Origin: Microlunatus flavus
Lineage (GTDB): Bacteria; Actinomycetota; Actinomycetes; Propionibacteriales; Propionibacteriaceae
NCBI RefSeq assembly: GCF_900110855.1
Contig: NZ_FOFA01000003.1
Coordinates: 186,001 to 250,000, forward strand
Direction: 5' to 3'
DNA: 64,000 nucleotides
The notes under the pieces are model-generated. The model was not told where the DNA came from and searched no databases. It saw only the letters and a program-made list of their open reading frames with translations. Shown here in pieces: positions 55,483-62,774 of the stretch. Within the stretch, counting starts at the first letter, position 1, and each line of letters opens with the position of its first letter. The position numbers and the translations under genes were made by a program.

Positions 55483-55581
55483 GGGCGGTGGGGTCCCCGT
55501 CCGGGTGGGTCGGGCGTTTGCCGCCGTCCGGAGCGCTGGCGGAGGACGGCGGCGAGGGCGGGACGGGGGCCCCCACCGCCC
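55483..55581. terminator. Large nested stem-loop between convergent Clp_N and DUF349 genes
   Basis: An outer inverted repeat (55483-55502 with 55561-55581) encloses a perfect inner 10-bp stem GCCGCCGTCC (55520-55529) with GGACGGCGGC (55544-55553). It lies in a 217-base gap between convergent genes and probably ends both transcripts. The rest of the gap shows nothing else. Confidence 0.65.
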
Positions 55582-55610
55582 GACGACCGAACAGCAGGAG
55601 AGCGAGCGGG

Positions 55611-56855
55611 TCAGCCGCTGAAGTCGCTCGCCGCCTGCTGCGCCTGCGCGAGCCACTCGCGGTACGTCGCCGCCGAGTCGCGGGCCTGCTGGGCCTTCTT
55701 CGCGTCGCCCCCGGCGTCGGCCTTGGCGGCCTGCTCCTCCAGGTTGGCGATCTGGGCCTCCAGCTTGGCCGCGGTGTCCTCGGCCCGGGCGCGGGCCTCG
55801 GGGTTGGTCCGGCGCCAGCGGTGCTCCTCGGCCTCGTTGACCGCGTTCTCGATCGCGCGGAGCCGCGCGTCGAGCGGGCGCATCGAGTCCCGCGGAACCT
55901 TGCCGATCGCCGACCAGCGCTCGAGCAGCTCGCGGTAGGCGACGCGGGCCTTGCCGAGGTCGGTGACCGGCAGGATCGAGGCCTCGGCCTCGTCGAGCAG
56001 CGCGACCTTGGCGTCGGCGTTGACCTGGAACTCGGCGTCCTGCGCCGCGTTCACGGTCTGCTTGTTGGCGAAGAACGTGTCCTGCGCCGCACGGAACCGT
56101 CGCCACAGCGCCTCGTCGACGCCGCGGGGCGCGGAGCCGGCCGCCTTCCAGCGCGTCATGAGGTCGCGGTACGCGCCCGTGGTCGGGCCCCAGTCGGTCG
56201 AGCCGGCCAGCGCCTCGGCCTCGGCGACGAGCTGCTCCTTGGCGACCCGGGCGGTGTCGCGCTGCTCGTTCTGCTGCGCGAACTGCTGCTTGCGGCGACG
56301 CGTGTACGTGGTGCGCGCCGTCGAGAACCGGTGCCACAGCGCGTCGTCGGTCGCGCGGTCGAGGCGGGGGAGGGCCTTCCAGTCGTCGAGCAGCGCCCGG
56401 AACCGGTTGACCCCGCCGCGCCAGTCGTTGCCCGTCGCGAGCGTCTCGGCCTCGACGACGGCCTTCTCCTTGGCCGCGCGGACCTCCTCCTGCTGCCGCG
56501 AACGTTCCGCCCGGGCCGCGGCACGGGCCTCGTCGACCACGGGCTGCAGGCCCTGGAGCCGGGTGAGGAGCCCGTCGAGGTCGCCGACGGCGTTGGCGTC
56601 GGTCACGGCCTTGCGCACCGTCTTGATCGAGCCGGCCGCGTCGTCGGCGCTCAGCGCCCCCGACCGGACCCGCCGCTCGAGCAGCGACACCTCCAGCTCG
56701 AGCGCGTCGAAGCGCCGGGTGAAGAAGGCCAGGGCCTCGGACTCAGGCACGTCGGGAACCTGTCCCACGGCCCGCTCGCCGTCGGCGGTCCGCACGTACA
56801 CCGTGCCGTCCGCTTCGACCCGTCCCCAGGCGGCAGGAGCGTCGCCGTCAGTCAT
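55611..56855 (-). CDS. DUF349 coiled-coil protein
   Basis: A 414-residue protein with several DUF349 repeats, each with a W-x(n)-K/A pattern: DWRGGVNRFRALLDDWKALPRLDRATDDALWHRF, DWGPTTGAYRDLMTRWKAAGSAPRGVDEALWRRF, DLGKARVAYRELLERWSAIGKVPRDSMRPLDARL (each quoted here only as landmarks around DDWKALPRLD, TRWKAAGSAP, ERWSAIGKVP). It is rich in charged helices and ends in a coiled coil. DUF349 proteins are linked to stress and surface traits in other bacteria, without known mechanism. ATG 56855 is preferred over 56864 because a CAGGAT -10-like box lies seven bases before it. Confidence 0.88.
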   Translation of the reverse strand: MTDGDAPAAWGRVEADGTVYVRTADGERAVGQVPDVPESEALAFFTRRFDALELEVSLLERRVRSGALSADDAAGSIKTVRKAVTDANAVGDLDGLLTRLQGLQPVVDEARAAARAERSRQQEEVRAAKEKAVVEAETLATGNDWRGGVNRFRALLDDWKALPRLDRATDDALWHRFSTARTTYTRRRKQQFAQQNEQRDTARVAKEQLVAEAEALAGSTDWGPTTGAYRDLMTRWKAAGSAPRGVDEALWRRFRAAQDTFFANKQTVNAAQDAEFQVNADAKVALLDEAEASILPVTDLGKARVAYRELLERWSAIGKVPRDSMRPLDARLRAIENAVNEAEEHRWRRTNPEARARAEDTAAKLEAQIANLEEQAAKADAGGDAKKAQQARDSAATYREWLAQAQQAASDFSG

Positions 56856-56884
56856 GCGACCCATCCTGCCTGATGCCTCCCCGA

Positions 56885-56897
56885 TATCCTGCGCCGA
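56885..56897 (+). promoter_or_regulatory. Leaderless-type -10 box of the metallo-hydrolase/hisS unit
   Basis: TATCCT at 56885-56890, seven bases before GTG 56898. It is divergent from the DUF349 gene, with only 42 bases between starts. Confidence 0.5.
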
Positions 56898-57602
56898 GTG
56901 TTCATCGCGTCGTTCCCGGCCGGGCCGTGGCAGACCAGCTGCTACGTCCTCGCCACCTCCAGCCGGGCCGAGTGCGTCGTCTTAGACCCCGGGATGGGGG
57001 CCCTCGACGGCGTCCGCGACGTCGTCGAAGAGCACCACCTCAAGCCCGTCGCGGCGGTGCTGACCCACGGCCACCTGGACCACATGTTCTCCGTGGCGCC
57101 GCTGTGCCGGGGCTACGACGCCACCTGCTGGGTCCACCCGGACGACCGCCACCTCTTCGCCGACCCGATGGCCGGGATGAGCGTGGACACCGAGGCGCTG
57201 CTGGCCCAGCTCGGCGGAGCCGGCACCGCCTTCACCGAGCCCGACGACGTCCGGCTGCTCACCGACGGCGTCACGGTCGAGGTGGCGGGCCTCGCCCTGG
57301 ACGCGCTGCACGCGCCCGGGCACACCGCGGGCTCGACGATGTTCCGCTGCGCCTACCCGGCCGACCCGGACGTCGACTCGCTGCTCTTATCCGGCGACGT
57401 GCTGTTCGCCGGCTCGGTCGGCCGGACCGACCTGCCGGGCGGGAGCGCGACGAGCATGGCGCGCAGCCTGCGTGACAAGGTGCTGCCGCTGCCCGACCAG
57501 GTCGTCGTCCTGCCCGGCCACGGCCCGCAGACGACGATGGCCGCCGAGCGCGCCCGCAACCCGTACCTCCAGCCGTCCTACCTCGAAGGAGCCCTCGCGT
57601 GA
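56898..57602 (+). CDS. Metallo-beta-lactamase fold hydrolase (glyoxalase II-like)
   Basis: A 234-residue zinc hydrolase. The metal motif is THGHLDHMFS, with later ligands in HAPGHTAGS, LLSGDVLFAGSVGRTDLPGGS and VLPGHGPQTTM. This pattern is that of the YcbL/glyoxalase II-like group. A thioester substrate is likely but unproven. The GTG is fixed by the -10 box. The stop overlaps the hisS GTG, and a hydrolase of this type next to hisS is a recurrent actinobacterial pairing. Confidence 0.92.
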   Translation: MFIASFPAGPWQTSCYVLATSSRAECVVLDPGMGALDGVRDVVEEHHLKPVAAVLTHGHLDHMFSVAPLCRGYDATCWVHPDDRHLFADPMAGMSVDTEALLAQLGGAGTAFTEPDDVRLLTDGVTVEVAGLALDALHAPGHTAGSTMFRCAYPADPDVDSLLLSGDVLFAGSVGRTDLPGGSATSMARSLRDKVLPLPDQVVVLPGHGPQTTMAAERARNPYLQPSYLEGALA

Positions 57603-58939
57603 GCCGCCCCAAGGCCCTGTCGGGCTTCCCCGAGCTGACCCCCGAGCAGCGCATCGTCGAGCAGCAGGTCCTGGACCGGCTGCGCGAGGTCTTCGAGCTC
57701 CACGGGTTCGCCTCGGTCGAGACCCGGGCCGTCGAGCCGCTGGGCACCCTCGCCAAGCAGGGCGAGATCGACAAGGAGGTGTACGCGGTCCAGCGCGTCG
57801 CCGCCGAGCCCGGCAGCGCCGCCGACCTGGGCCTGCACTTCGACCTGACCGTGCCGTTCGCCCGCTACGTCCTCGAGCACGCCCACCAGCTCGCCTTCCC
57901 GTTCCGGCGCTACCAGGTGCAGAAGGTCTGGCGGGGCGAGCGGCCGCAGGAGGGGCGCTACCGCGAGTTCACCCAGGCCGACGTCGACATCGTCAACCCC
58001 GGCGCGCTGCCGGCCCACTTCGACGTCGAGCTGCCGATGGTCACCCTCGCGGCGCTCGAGCGGCTGCACGTCGACCTCGCGCTGCCGCCGGTCCTCATGC
58101 GCGTGAACAACCGGCGCCTCGCGCAGGGCTTCTACGCCGGGCTCGGGATCGAGGACACGGTCGCCGTGCTCCGGCAGGTCGACAAGCTCGACAAGATCGG
58201 GCCCGACCGCGTCGCCGCGCTGCTCGTCGACGAGGTCGGCGTGACGCCGGCGCAGGCCCAGGCGTGCGTCCGGCTCGCGACGATCTCCAGCGCGGACGCG
58301 TCGTTCGTCGACCGGGTGCGGGCCCTCGGCGTCAGCGACCCGATGCTCGACGAGGGCCTGGAGCTGCTGGCCGACGTGGTGACGACGGCGTCGGCCTACG
58401 TGCCGGGACGCCTCGTGGCCGACCTCAAGATCGCCCGGGGGCTCGACTACTACACGGGCACGGTCTACGAGACCGAGCTGGTCGGGCACGAGTCCATGGG
58501 CTCGATCTCCTCGGGCGGGCGCTACGACTCCCTGGCCAGCGACGGGAAGACGACCTACCCGGGTGTCGGGCTGTCGATCGGCGTCACCCGGCTGCTGGTG
58601 CCGCTGCTCGGGCGCGGGGTGCTGCGGGCGACGCGCTCGGTCCCGACGGCCGTCGTCGTCGCGCTGACGACCGAGGACCAGCGTCCGGCCGCGAACGCCG
58701 TGGCCGCGCGGCTGCGCGAGCGGGGGATCCCGACCGAGGTGGCGCCGGAGGCGGCGAAGTTCGGTCGTCAGATCCGCTACGCCGACCGGCGCGGGATCCC
58801 GTTCGTCTGGTTCGGCGCGGGCGAGGGCGAGACGGACGAGGTCAAGGACATCCGCTCGGGCGACCAGACGCCGGCCGACCCGGCCACGTGGGAGCCGCCC
58901 GCCGAGGACCTGCACCCGCGCGTCGTCGCCGGCGGCTGA
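57599..58939 (+). CDS. hisS: Histidyl-tRNA synthetase
   Basis: A class II synthetase of 446 residues. It has the N-terminal helix EQRIVEQQVLDRLREVFELHGF, motif 2 FRRYQVQKVWRGERPQEGRYREFTQAD, the histidine-specific segment IARGLDYYTGTVYE, motif 3 (GVGLSIGVTRLL), and a C-terminal anticodon-binding domain. GTG 57599 overlaps the preceding stop, with GAAGGAG nearby. It belongs to the longer actinobacterial HisRS type. Confidence 0.95.
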   Translation: MSRPKALSGFPELTPEQRIVEQQVLDRLREVFELHGFASVETRAVEPLGTLAKQGEIDKEVYAVQRVAAEPGSAADLGLHFDLTVPFARYVLEHAHQLAFPFRRYQVQKVWRGERPQEGRYREFTQADVDIVNPGALPAHFDVELPMVTLAALERLHVDLALPPVLMRVNNRRLAQGFYAGLGIEDTVAVLRQVDKLDKIGPDRVAALLVDEVGVTPAQAQACVRLATISSADASFVDRVRALGVSDPMLDEGLELLADVVTTASAYVPGRLVADLKIARGLDYYTGTVYETELVGHESMGSISSGGRYDSLASDGKTTYPGVGLSIGVTRLLVPLLGRGVLRATRSVPTAVVVALTTEDQRPAANAVAARLRERGIPTEVAPEAAKFGRQIRYADRRGIPFVWFGAGEGETDEVKDIRSGDQTPADPATWEPPAEDLHPRVVAGG

Positions 58940-58945
58940 ACGGTT

Positions 58946-59002
58946 GGCTGAGCGGGCGGCTGTGCGGCGGCTGACCGGGTGGCCGAGCGGGACCGCTCAG
59001 CC
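58946..59002. terminator. Inverted repeat between convergent hisS and kinase genes
   Basis: GGCTGAGCGG (58946-58955) pairs with CCGCTCAGCC (58993-59002). Between them are short direct repeats of a GCGGCTG/GGCCGAGCGG type. The right arm covers the stop codon of the leftward kinase gene. Confidence 0.45.
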
Positions 59003-59527
59003 GGCCCACCCGGCCAGGCGCGCCACCTCGAGGGCGACCTGCGCCGGGGTCCGGTCGGTCGTGTCGACGTGCGCGTCCTCGAAGGGTGCGGCGTCGAGGA
59101 CCGCCGCGAGCTCGTCGGTCCGGTGCAGGTGCCACGTCCGCGCCTCGGGCTCCTCGGCGTGCCGGTGCCGGAGGCGCACGGCCGCGCGGTCGGGCCGCAC
59201 GAGCAGCCGGACCAGGAGCAGGCGACCCGTCACCGCCTCGCGGTAGCGGTCGCCCTCGACCCCCTCCTCGACCACACCGGCCAGGACGAGGCGCTCCGCG
59301 CCGGCCGCGGCGAAGTTGCGGGCGAGGTCGCGCAGGTTCGCCAGCTCGACCTCGTGCGCGAACCGGTCGCCGTCCGGCGGCGGCCGGAGCAGCCGGATCT
59401 CGTCGAGGTCGACGACGGCGTGGCGGACCCCGGCCGTGCGGAGCAGGTCGGACAGCGCGTGGGCGGTGGTCGTCTTGCCGGCCCCGACCGTGCCGCTGAG
59501 CAGGACGACGTCGACGGGTTCCGGCAC
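58997..59527 (-). CDS. P-loop AAA-type ATPase/small-molecule kinase-like protein
   Basis: A 176-residue protein with an N-terminal Walker A (VVLLSGTVGAGKTTTAHALSDLL), an Asp-rich substrate loop (AVVDLDEIRLLRP) and a lid-like Arg region (VRPDRAAVRLRHRH). The general outline is that of adenylylsulfate/gluconate/shikimate-type kinases, but no specific family can be named. It converges with hisS and diverges from the AlkZ-like gene with a 35-base gap. No operon partner is present. Confidence 0.8.
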   Translation of the reverse strand: MPEPVDVVLLSGTVGAGKTTTAHALSDLLRTAGVRHAVVDLDEIRLLRPPPDGDRFAHEVELANLRDLARNFAAAGAERLVLAGVVEEGVEGDRYREAVTGRLLLVRLLVRPDRAAVRLRHRHAEEPEARTWHLHRTDELAAVLDAAPFEDAHVDTTDRTPAQVALEVARLAGWAG

Positions 59528-59531
59528 GACG

Positions 59532-59562
59532 CCAGCCTGGCAGGTGCGGCAGGCTGGTCCTC
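59532..59562. promoter_or_regulatory. Inverted repeat in the divergent kinase/AlkZ-like promoter region
   Basis: CCAGCCTG (59532-59539) and CAGGCTGG (59550-59557) form an 8-bp inverted repeat. The right arm contains CAGGCT, a -10-like box seven bases before GTG 59563, so the repeat could be an operator or a hairpin. Confidence 0.4.
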
Positions 59563-60627
59563 GTGGACGGTCGAGACGCCTCCTGGGTGCGCGGGCAGCG
59601 CCTGCGCGCCCAGGGGCTCGGCCTGCCGACGGACCGCACGCCCGTGGAGGCCGTCCGGCTGCTCGCCGCCGTGCAGTCGCAGGAGCTGGCCCACGCCCTC
59701 TGGTCGCTGGCCCTGCGCTCCGACGCGGCGAGCGAGGCCGACGTGCGGGCCGCCCTGGACGCCGGCGCGGTGGTCCGCACCCACGTGCTCCGGCCGACCT
59801 GGCACCTCGTCGCGGCCGAGGACGCCCGCTGGCTGCTCGCGACCACCGCGGGCCGGGTGCACCAGGTCAACGCGTCCGCGTACCGCTCGCTCGGCCTGGA
59901 CGCGGCCGCGCGCGAACGCGGGGCGACCGCCATCGCCGCCGAGCTCGCGGACGGCCGGCCGCGCACCCGCCCCGAGCTCGCGGCCGTGCTCGCCGACGCC
60001 GGCCTGCCGAGCACCGGGACCGCGCTCGCCTGCCTGGTCATGCACGCCGAGCTCGAGCAGGTCGTCGTCAGCGGCCCGGCGCGCGGAGCCGCGCAGACCC
60101 ACGTGCTGATGGACTCCCGGGTGCCGCGGGGCGCGGCCGACGGGCCCGACCCCGTACGCCTGCTGCGCCGCTTCCTGCGCGGCCACGGGCCCGCCGGGGT
60201 CCGCGACGTCGCCCGCTGGTCGTCGCTCACCCTGACCACGGTCCGCCGGGCGGTCGAGGAGCTCCGTGACGAGCTCTCGACCTTCGAGGTGGAGGGCGAG
60301 ACGTTCCTCGACCTCGGCCCGCACGAGGGCGGCCGCATCCCGCCGCTGCTGCTGCTGCCGCTCTACGACGAGCTGCCGCTGTCCTACCGCGACCTCGGCC
60401 ACGTCGCGCCGGGCGACCACCCGCACCGGGCCGGGACCGACCAGTTCGTGGGCAGCGTGGTCGCCGGCGACGCGAACCTGGGCACCTGGCGCCGCGAGGT
60501 CCGCGGGCGGACGGTCGAGGTGGCCCTCGACCTCGCACCGAGCACGCCGGACGACCTGCGCCGCCTCGCCGAGGGGGAGGCGCGACGCCTGGCCTCCTTC
60601 CTGGGCAGGGATCTCGTGCTGCGCTGA
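59563..60627 (+). CDS. Winged-helix DNA-binding protein of the AlkZ-like (HTH_42) family
   Basis: A 354-residue member of the HTH_42 superfamily, whose studied members (AlkZ, YcaQ) are DNA glycosylases that act on interstrand cross-links or bulky alkylated bases. The segment AVRLLAAVQSQELAHALWSLALRS holds a Q-S-Q triplet where the family has its catalytic QxQ or QxD. HVLRPTWHLVAAEDARWLL and the late LLPLYDELPLSYRDL (Asp/Tyr region) are typical. Glycosylase activity is inferred. The GTG start follows a -10-like box. It is a single gene. Confidence 0.85.
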   Translation: MDGRDASWVRGQRLRAQGLGLPTDRTPVEAVRLLAAVQSQELAHALWSLALRSDAASEADVRAALDAGAVVRTHVLRPTWHLVAAEDARWLLATTAGRVHQVNASAYRSLGLDAAARERGATAIAAELADGRPRTRPELAAVLADAGLPSTGTALACLVMHAELEQVVVSGPARGAAQTHVLMDSRVPRGAADGPDPVRLLRRFLRGHGPAGVRDVARWSSLTLTTVRRAVEELRDELSTFEVEGETFLDLGPHEGGRIPPLLLLPLYDELPLSYRDLGHVAPGDHPHRAGTDQFVGSVVAGDANLGTWRREVRGRTVEVALDLAPSTPDDLRRLAEGEARRLASFLGRDLVLR

Positions 60628-60662
60628 TGCGGTCTCTGCCCCCACGGGGGTGTTCCATCCCC

Positions 60663-60675
60663 TAGCGTCGGGGCC
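60663..60675 (+). promoter_or_regulatory. Leaderless-type -10 box of the DUF2252 gene
   Basis: TAGCGT at 60663-60668, seven bases before the ATG at 60676. Confidence 0.55.
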
Positions 60676-62187
60676 ATGACGGACGGAGCGAGCTCGACGC
60701 TCGACGTGCCCCTGCGGCCGTCGACGCACGACCACACCGTCCTGGCCACGGCCGACAGCGAGGCCTTCGCCTCGCTGCGGCGCCGCCCGACGGCGCGCGA
60801 GGAGCGCTACGCCATGGGCAAGGCCCTGCGCCACGACGTGCCCCGCTCCAGCCTCGGCGACTGGCACGCCGCCCCCGACCGCCGCGACCCCGTCGCGCTG
60901 ATCGAGGAGTCGCACCGGGGCCGGGTCGCCGAGCTCGTCCCCATCCGGGTCGCGCGGATGATCAGCTCGCCGTACGGCTTCCTGCGCGGCTCCGCGGTGG
61001 TCATGGCCGCGGACGTGGCGGGGCTGCCGGCCACCGGGATCATGCCCGTGGCCTGCGGCGACGCCCACCTCGGCAACTTCGGCTTCTACGCCTCGCCCGA
61101 GGGCGAGCTGGTGATCGACCTCAACGACTTCGACGAGGCGCACCCCGGGTGCTGGGAGTGGGACCTGCGCCGCCTGGTCGCGAGCATCTGGGTCGCCGGT
61201 CGGGAGAACGGTCGCAGCGAGGACCAGTGCCACGACGCCGTCCTGGCCTGCGTCGCCGCGTACCGCGACGAGGTCCGCCTGCTCGCCGACATGCCGCTGC
61301 TGGCCCGCAGCTACAACCGCCTCGACGTGGGCCGGCTGCACGAGACGGCGACCGAGAAGTCGCTGCGCGACGAGATCGAGCGTTCCGTGCGCCGCGCCCG
61401 CCAGCGGACCTCCGACCGCGCGCTGCCGCGCTTCACCACCGAGGAGAAGGGCCACCCCGGCCAGCGCCGCATCGTCCAGGAGCCGCCGCTCATCACCCGG
61501 CTGACCGAGGCCGAGCGCGACGCCGTCGGCGAGGCGCTGGACGCCTACCTGCTCACCCTGGCGCCGCACTGGCGCCGCGCCCTCGGCGGCTACACCCTCG
61601 TCGACGTGGCGCACAAGGTCGTGGGCGTCGGCAGCGTCGGGCTGCGGGCGTACGTGGCCCTGCTCGAGGGCAGCGCGCCCGACGACGTCGTGTTCCTCCA
61701 GCTCAAGCAGGCGCGCCGCTCGGTGCTCGCGCCGTACGTGCACGGCGGCTCGGCGTGGCACGACCACCAGGGCCAGCGCGTCGTGGAGTACCAGCAGGCG
61801 CTGCAGACGGTCAGCGACCCGCTGCTGGGCTGGACGACGGTCGACCTGCCGGGGGAGGGGCCGCTCGACGTCTACGTGCGCCAGTTCCGCAACTCCAAGG
61901 GCACCATCCCGCTCGACGCCATCGACGCGCCCGCGCTGGTCGACTACGCCGGGATCGTCGGCCACCTGCTGGCCAAGGGGCACGCCCGCACCAGCGGCGC
62001 GTCGATGATCGCCGGCTACGCGGGCAAGGGCGACAAGCTGGGGGAGGCGTTCGGCCACTTCGCCCGCGCGTACGCCGACCAGACCGAGGCCGACCACGCC
62101 CAGCTCGTCGCGGCCGTCCGCTCGGGGCGGGTCCCGGCGCCGGACGGGGCGCTGGACTTTGTCGGCTCCGCGTTCCGCCCGCGCTGA
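60676..62187 (+). CDS. DUF2252 family protein (kinase-like fold suspected)
   Basis: A 503-residue DUF2252 protein. Typical segments are RGSAVVMAADVAG, VACGDAHLGNFGFYASPEGELVIDLNDFDEAHPG (landmarks: GDAHLGNFG and DLNDFDEA), KVVGVGSVGLRAYVALLEG and QLKQARRSVLAPY. The GDxHxxN and DxxDF motifs look like the catalytic and metal motifs of aminoglycoside-phosphotransferase-like kinases, so phosphotransfer is possible. No function has been established for the family as far as I know. It is a single gene with its own promoter. Confidence 0.9.
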   Translation: MTDGASSTLDVPLRPSTHDHTVLATADSEAFASLRRRPTAREERYAMGKALRHDVPRSSLGDWHAAPDRRDPVALIEESHRGRVAELVPIRVARMISSPYGFLRGSAVVMAADVAGLPATGIMPVACGDAHLGNFGFYASPEGELVIDLNDFDEAHPGCWEWDLRRLVASIWVAGRENGRSEDQCHDAVLACVAAYRDEVRLLADMPLLARSYNRLDVGRLHETATEKSLRDEIERSVRRARQRTSDRALPRFTTEEKGHPGQRRIVQEPPLITRLTEAERDAVGEALDAYLLTLAPHWRRALGGYTLVDVAHKVVGVGSVGLRAYVALLEGSAPDDVVFLQLKQARRSVLAPYVHGGSAWHDHQGQRVVEYQQALQTVSDPLLGWTTVDLPGEGPLDVYVRQFRNSKGTIPLDAIDAPALVDYAGIVGHLLAKGHARTSGASMIAGYAGKGDKLGEAFGHFARAYADQTEADHAQLVAAVRSGRVPAPDGALDFVGSAFRPR

Positions 62188-62212
62188 GCGGCGGCGCGTC
62201 GATACTGGGACC

Positions 62213-62671
62213 GTGCCCGACGACCGTTCCGCCTACGGGCCCCTGCGCGTGAGCGCGGCGCTGGTCCTGGGCGCCGACGAGCTGCGCTGGCGCTTCTCGC
62301 GCTCCTCCGGGCCCGGCGGGCAGGGCGTCAACACCGCCGACAGCCGGGTGGAGCTCACCTGGGAACCGGCGTCGTCGCCCGGCGTGCTGGCGCTGCCGGA
62401 GGCGCAGCGCGAGCGGCTGCTGGCCCGCCTCGGACCGACCCTCGTGAACGGCGCGGTCGTGATCGCGGCCTCCGAGCACCGCGCCCAGCTGCGCAACCGC
62501 GAGGAGGCCCGTACGCGGCTGGCCGACCGCCTGCGGACCGCCCTGGCCCCGCCGCCACGCTCGCGGCGGGCGACGCGCCCGACCCGCGGCTCGGTGGAGC
62601 GCCGGCTCAGCGCCAAGGCCGTGCGCGCCTCGGTCAAGGCCTCGCGGCGGCGCCGCTTCGACGAGCACTGA
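62213..62671 (+). CDS. arfB: Alternative ribosome-rescue factor, ArfB/ICT1-like peptidyl-tRNA hydrolase
   Basis: A 152-residue protein with the class-I release factor domain. The GGQ motif is in [21 protein letters not shown]. The C-terminus is a long basic tail ([31 protein letters not shown]), as in ArfB, where it enters the empty mRNA channel of stalled ribosomes. It would free non-stop ribosomes. GTG 62213 gives the normal family start; the longer frame from 62159 overlaps the DUF2252 gene. Confidence 0.92.
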   Translation: MPDDRSAYGPLRVSAALVLGADELRWRFSRSSGPGGQGVNTADSRVELTWEPASSPGVLALPEAQRERLLARLGPTLVNGAVVIAASEHRAQLRNREEARTRLADRLRTALAPPPRSRRATRPTRGSVERRLSAKAVRASVKASRRRRFDEH

Positions 62672-62711
62672 CGCCGGAGGAAAAGCACCACGAGGGCGCG
62701 TGCGGCCGGAC

Positions 62712-62774
62712 CGTAGGATGAGTGGTCGCTCCTCGAGCGTCCCCACACCTCCACCGAAAGGCTGCACCACCGTG
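62712..62774 (+). promoter_or_regulatory. Promoter and leader of aspS
   Basis: TAGGAT at 62712-62717 and a leader of about 50 bases with a small CGCTC-CTC-GAGCG hairpin. The ribosome site is weak (GAAAGG). No T-box elements are seen. Confidence 0.45.

Noticed and set aside
62712-62774. T-box or attenuator leader for aspS
   Set aside because: The leader is only about 50 nt and lacks the T-box core sequence and an antiterminator; only a small hairpin is present.
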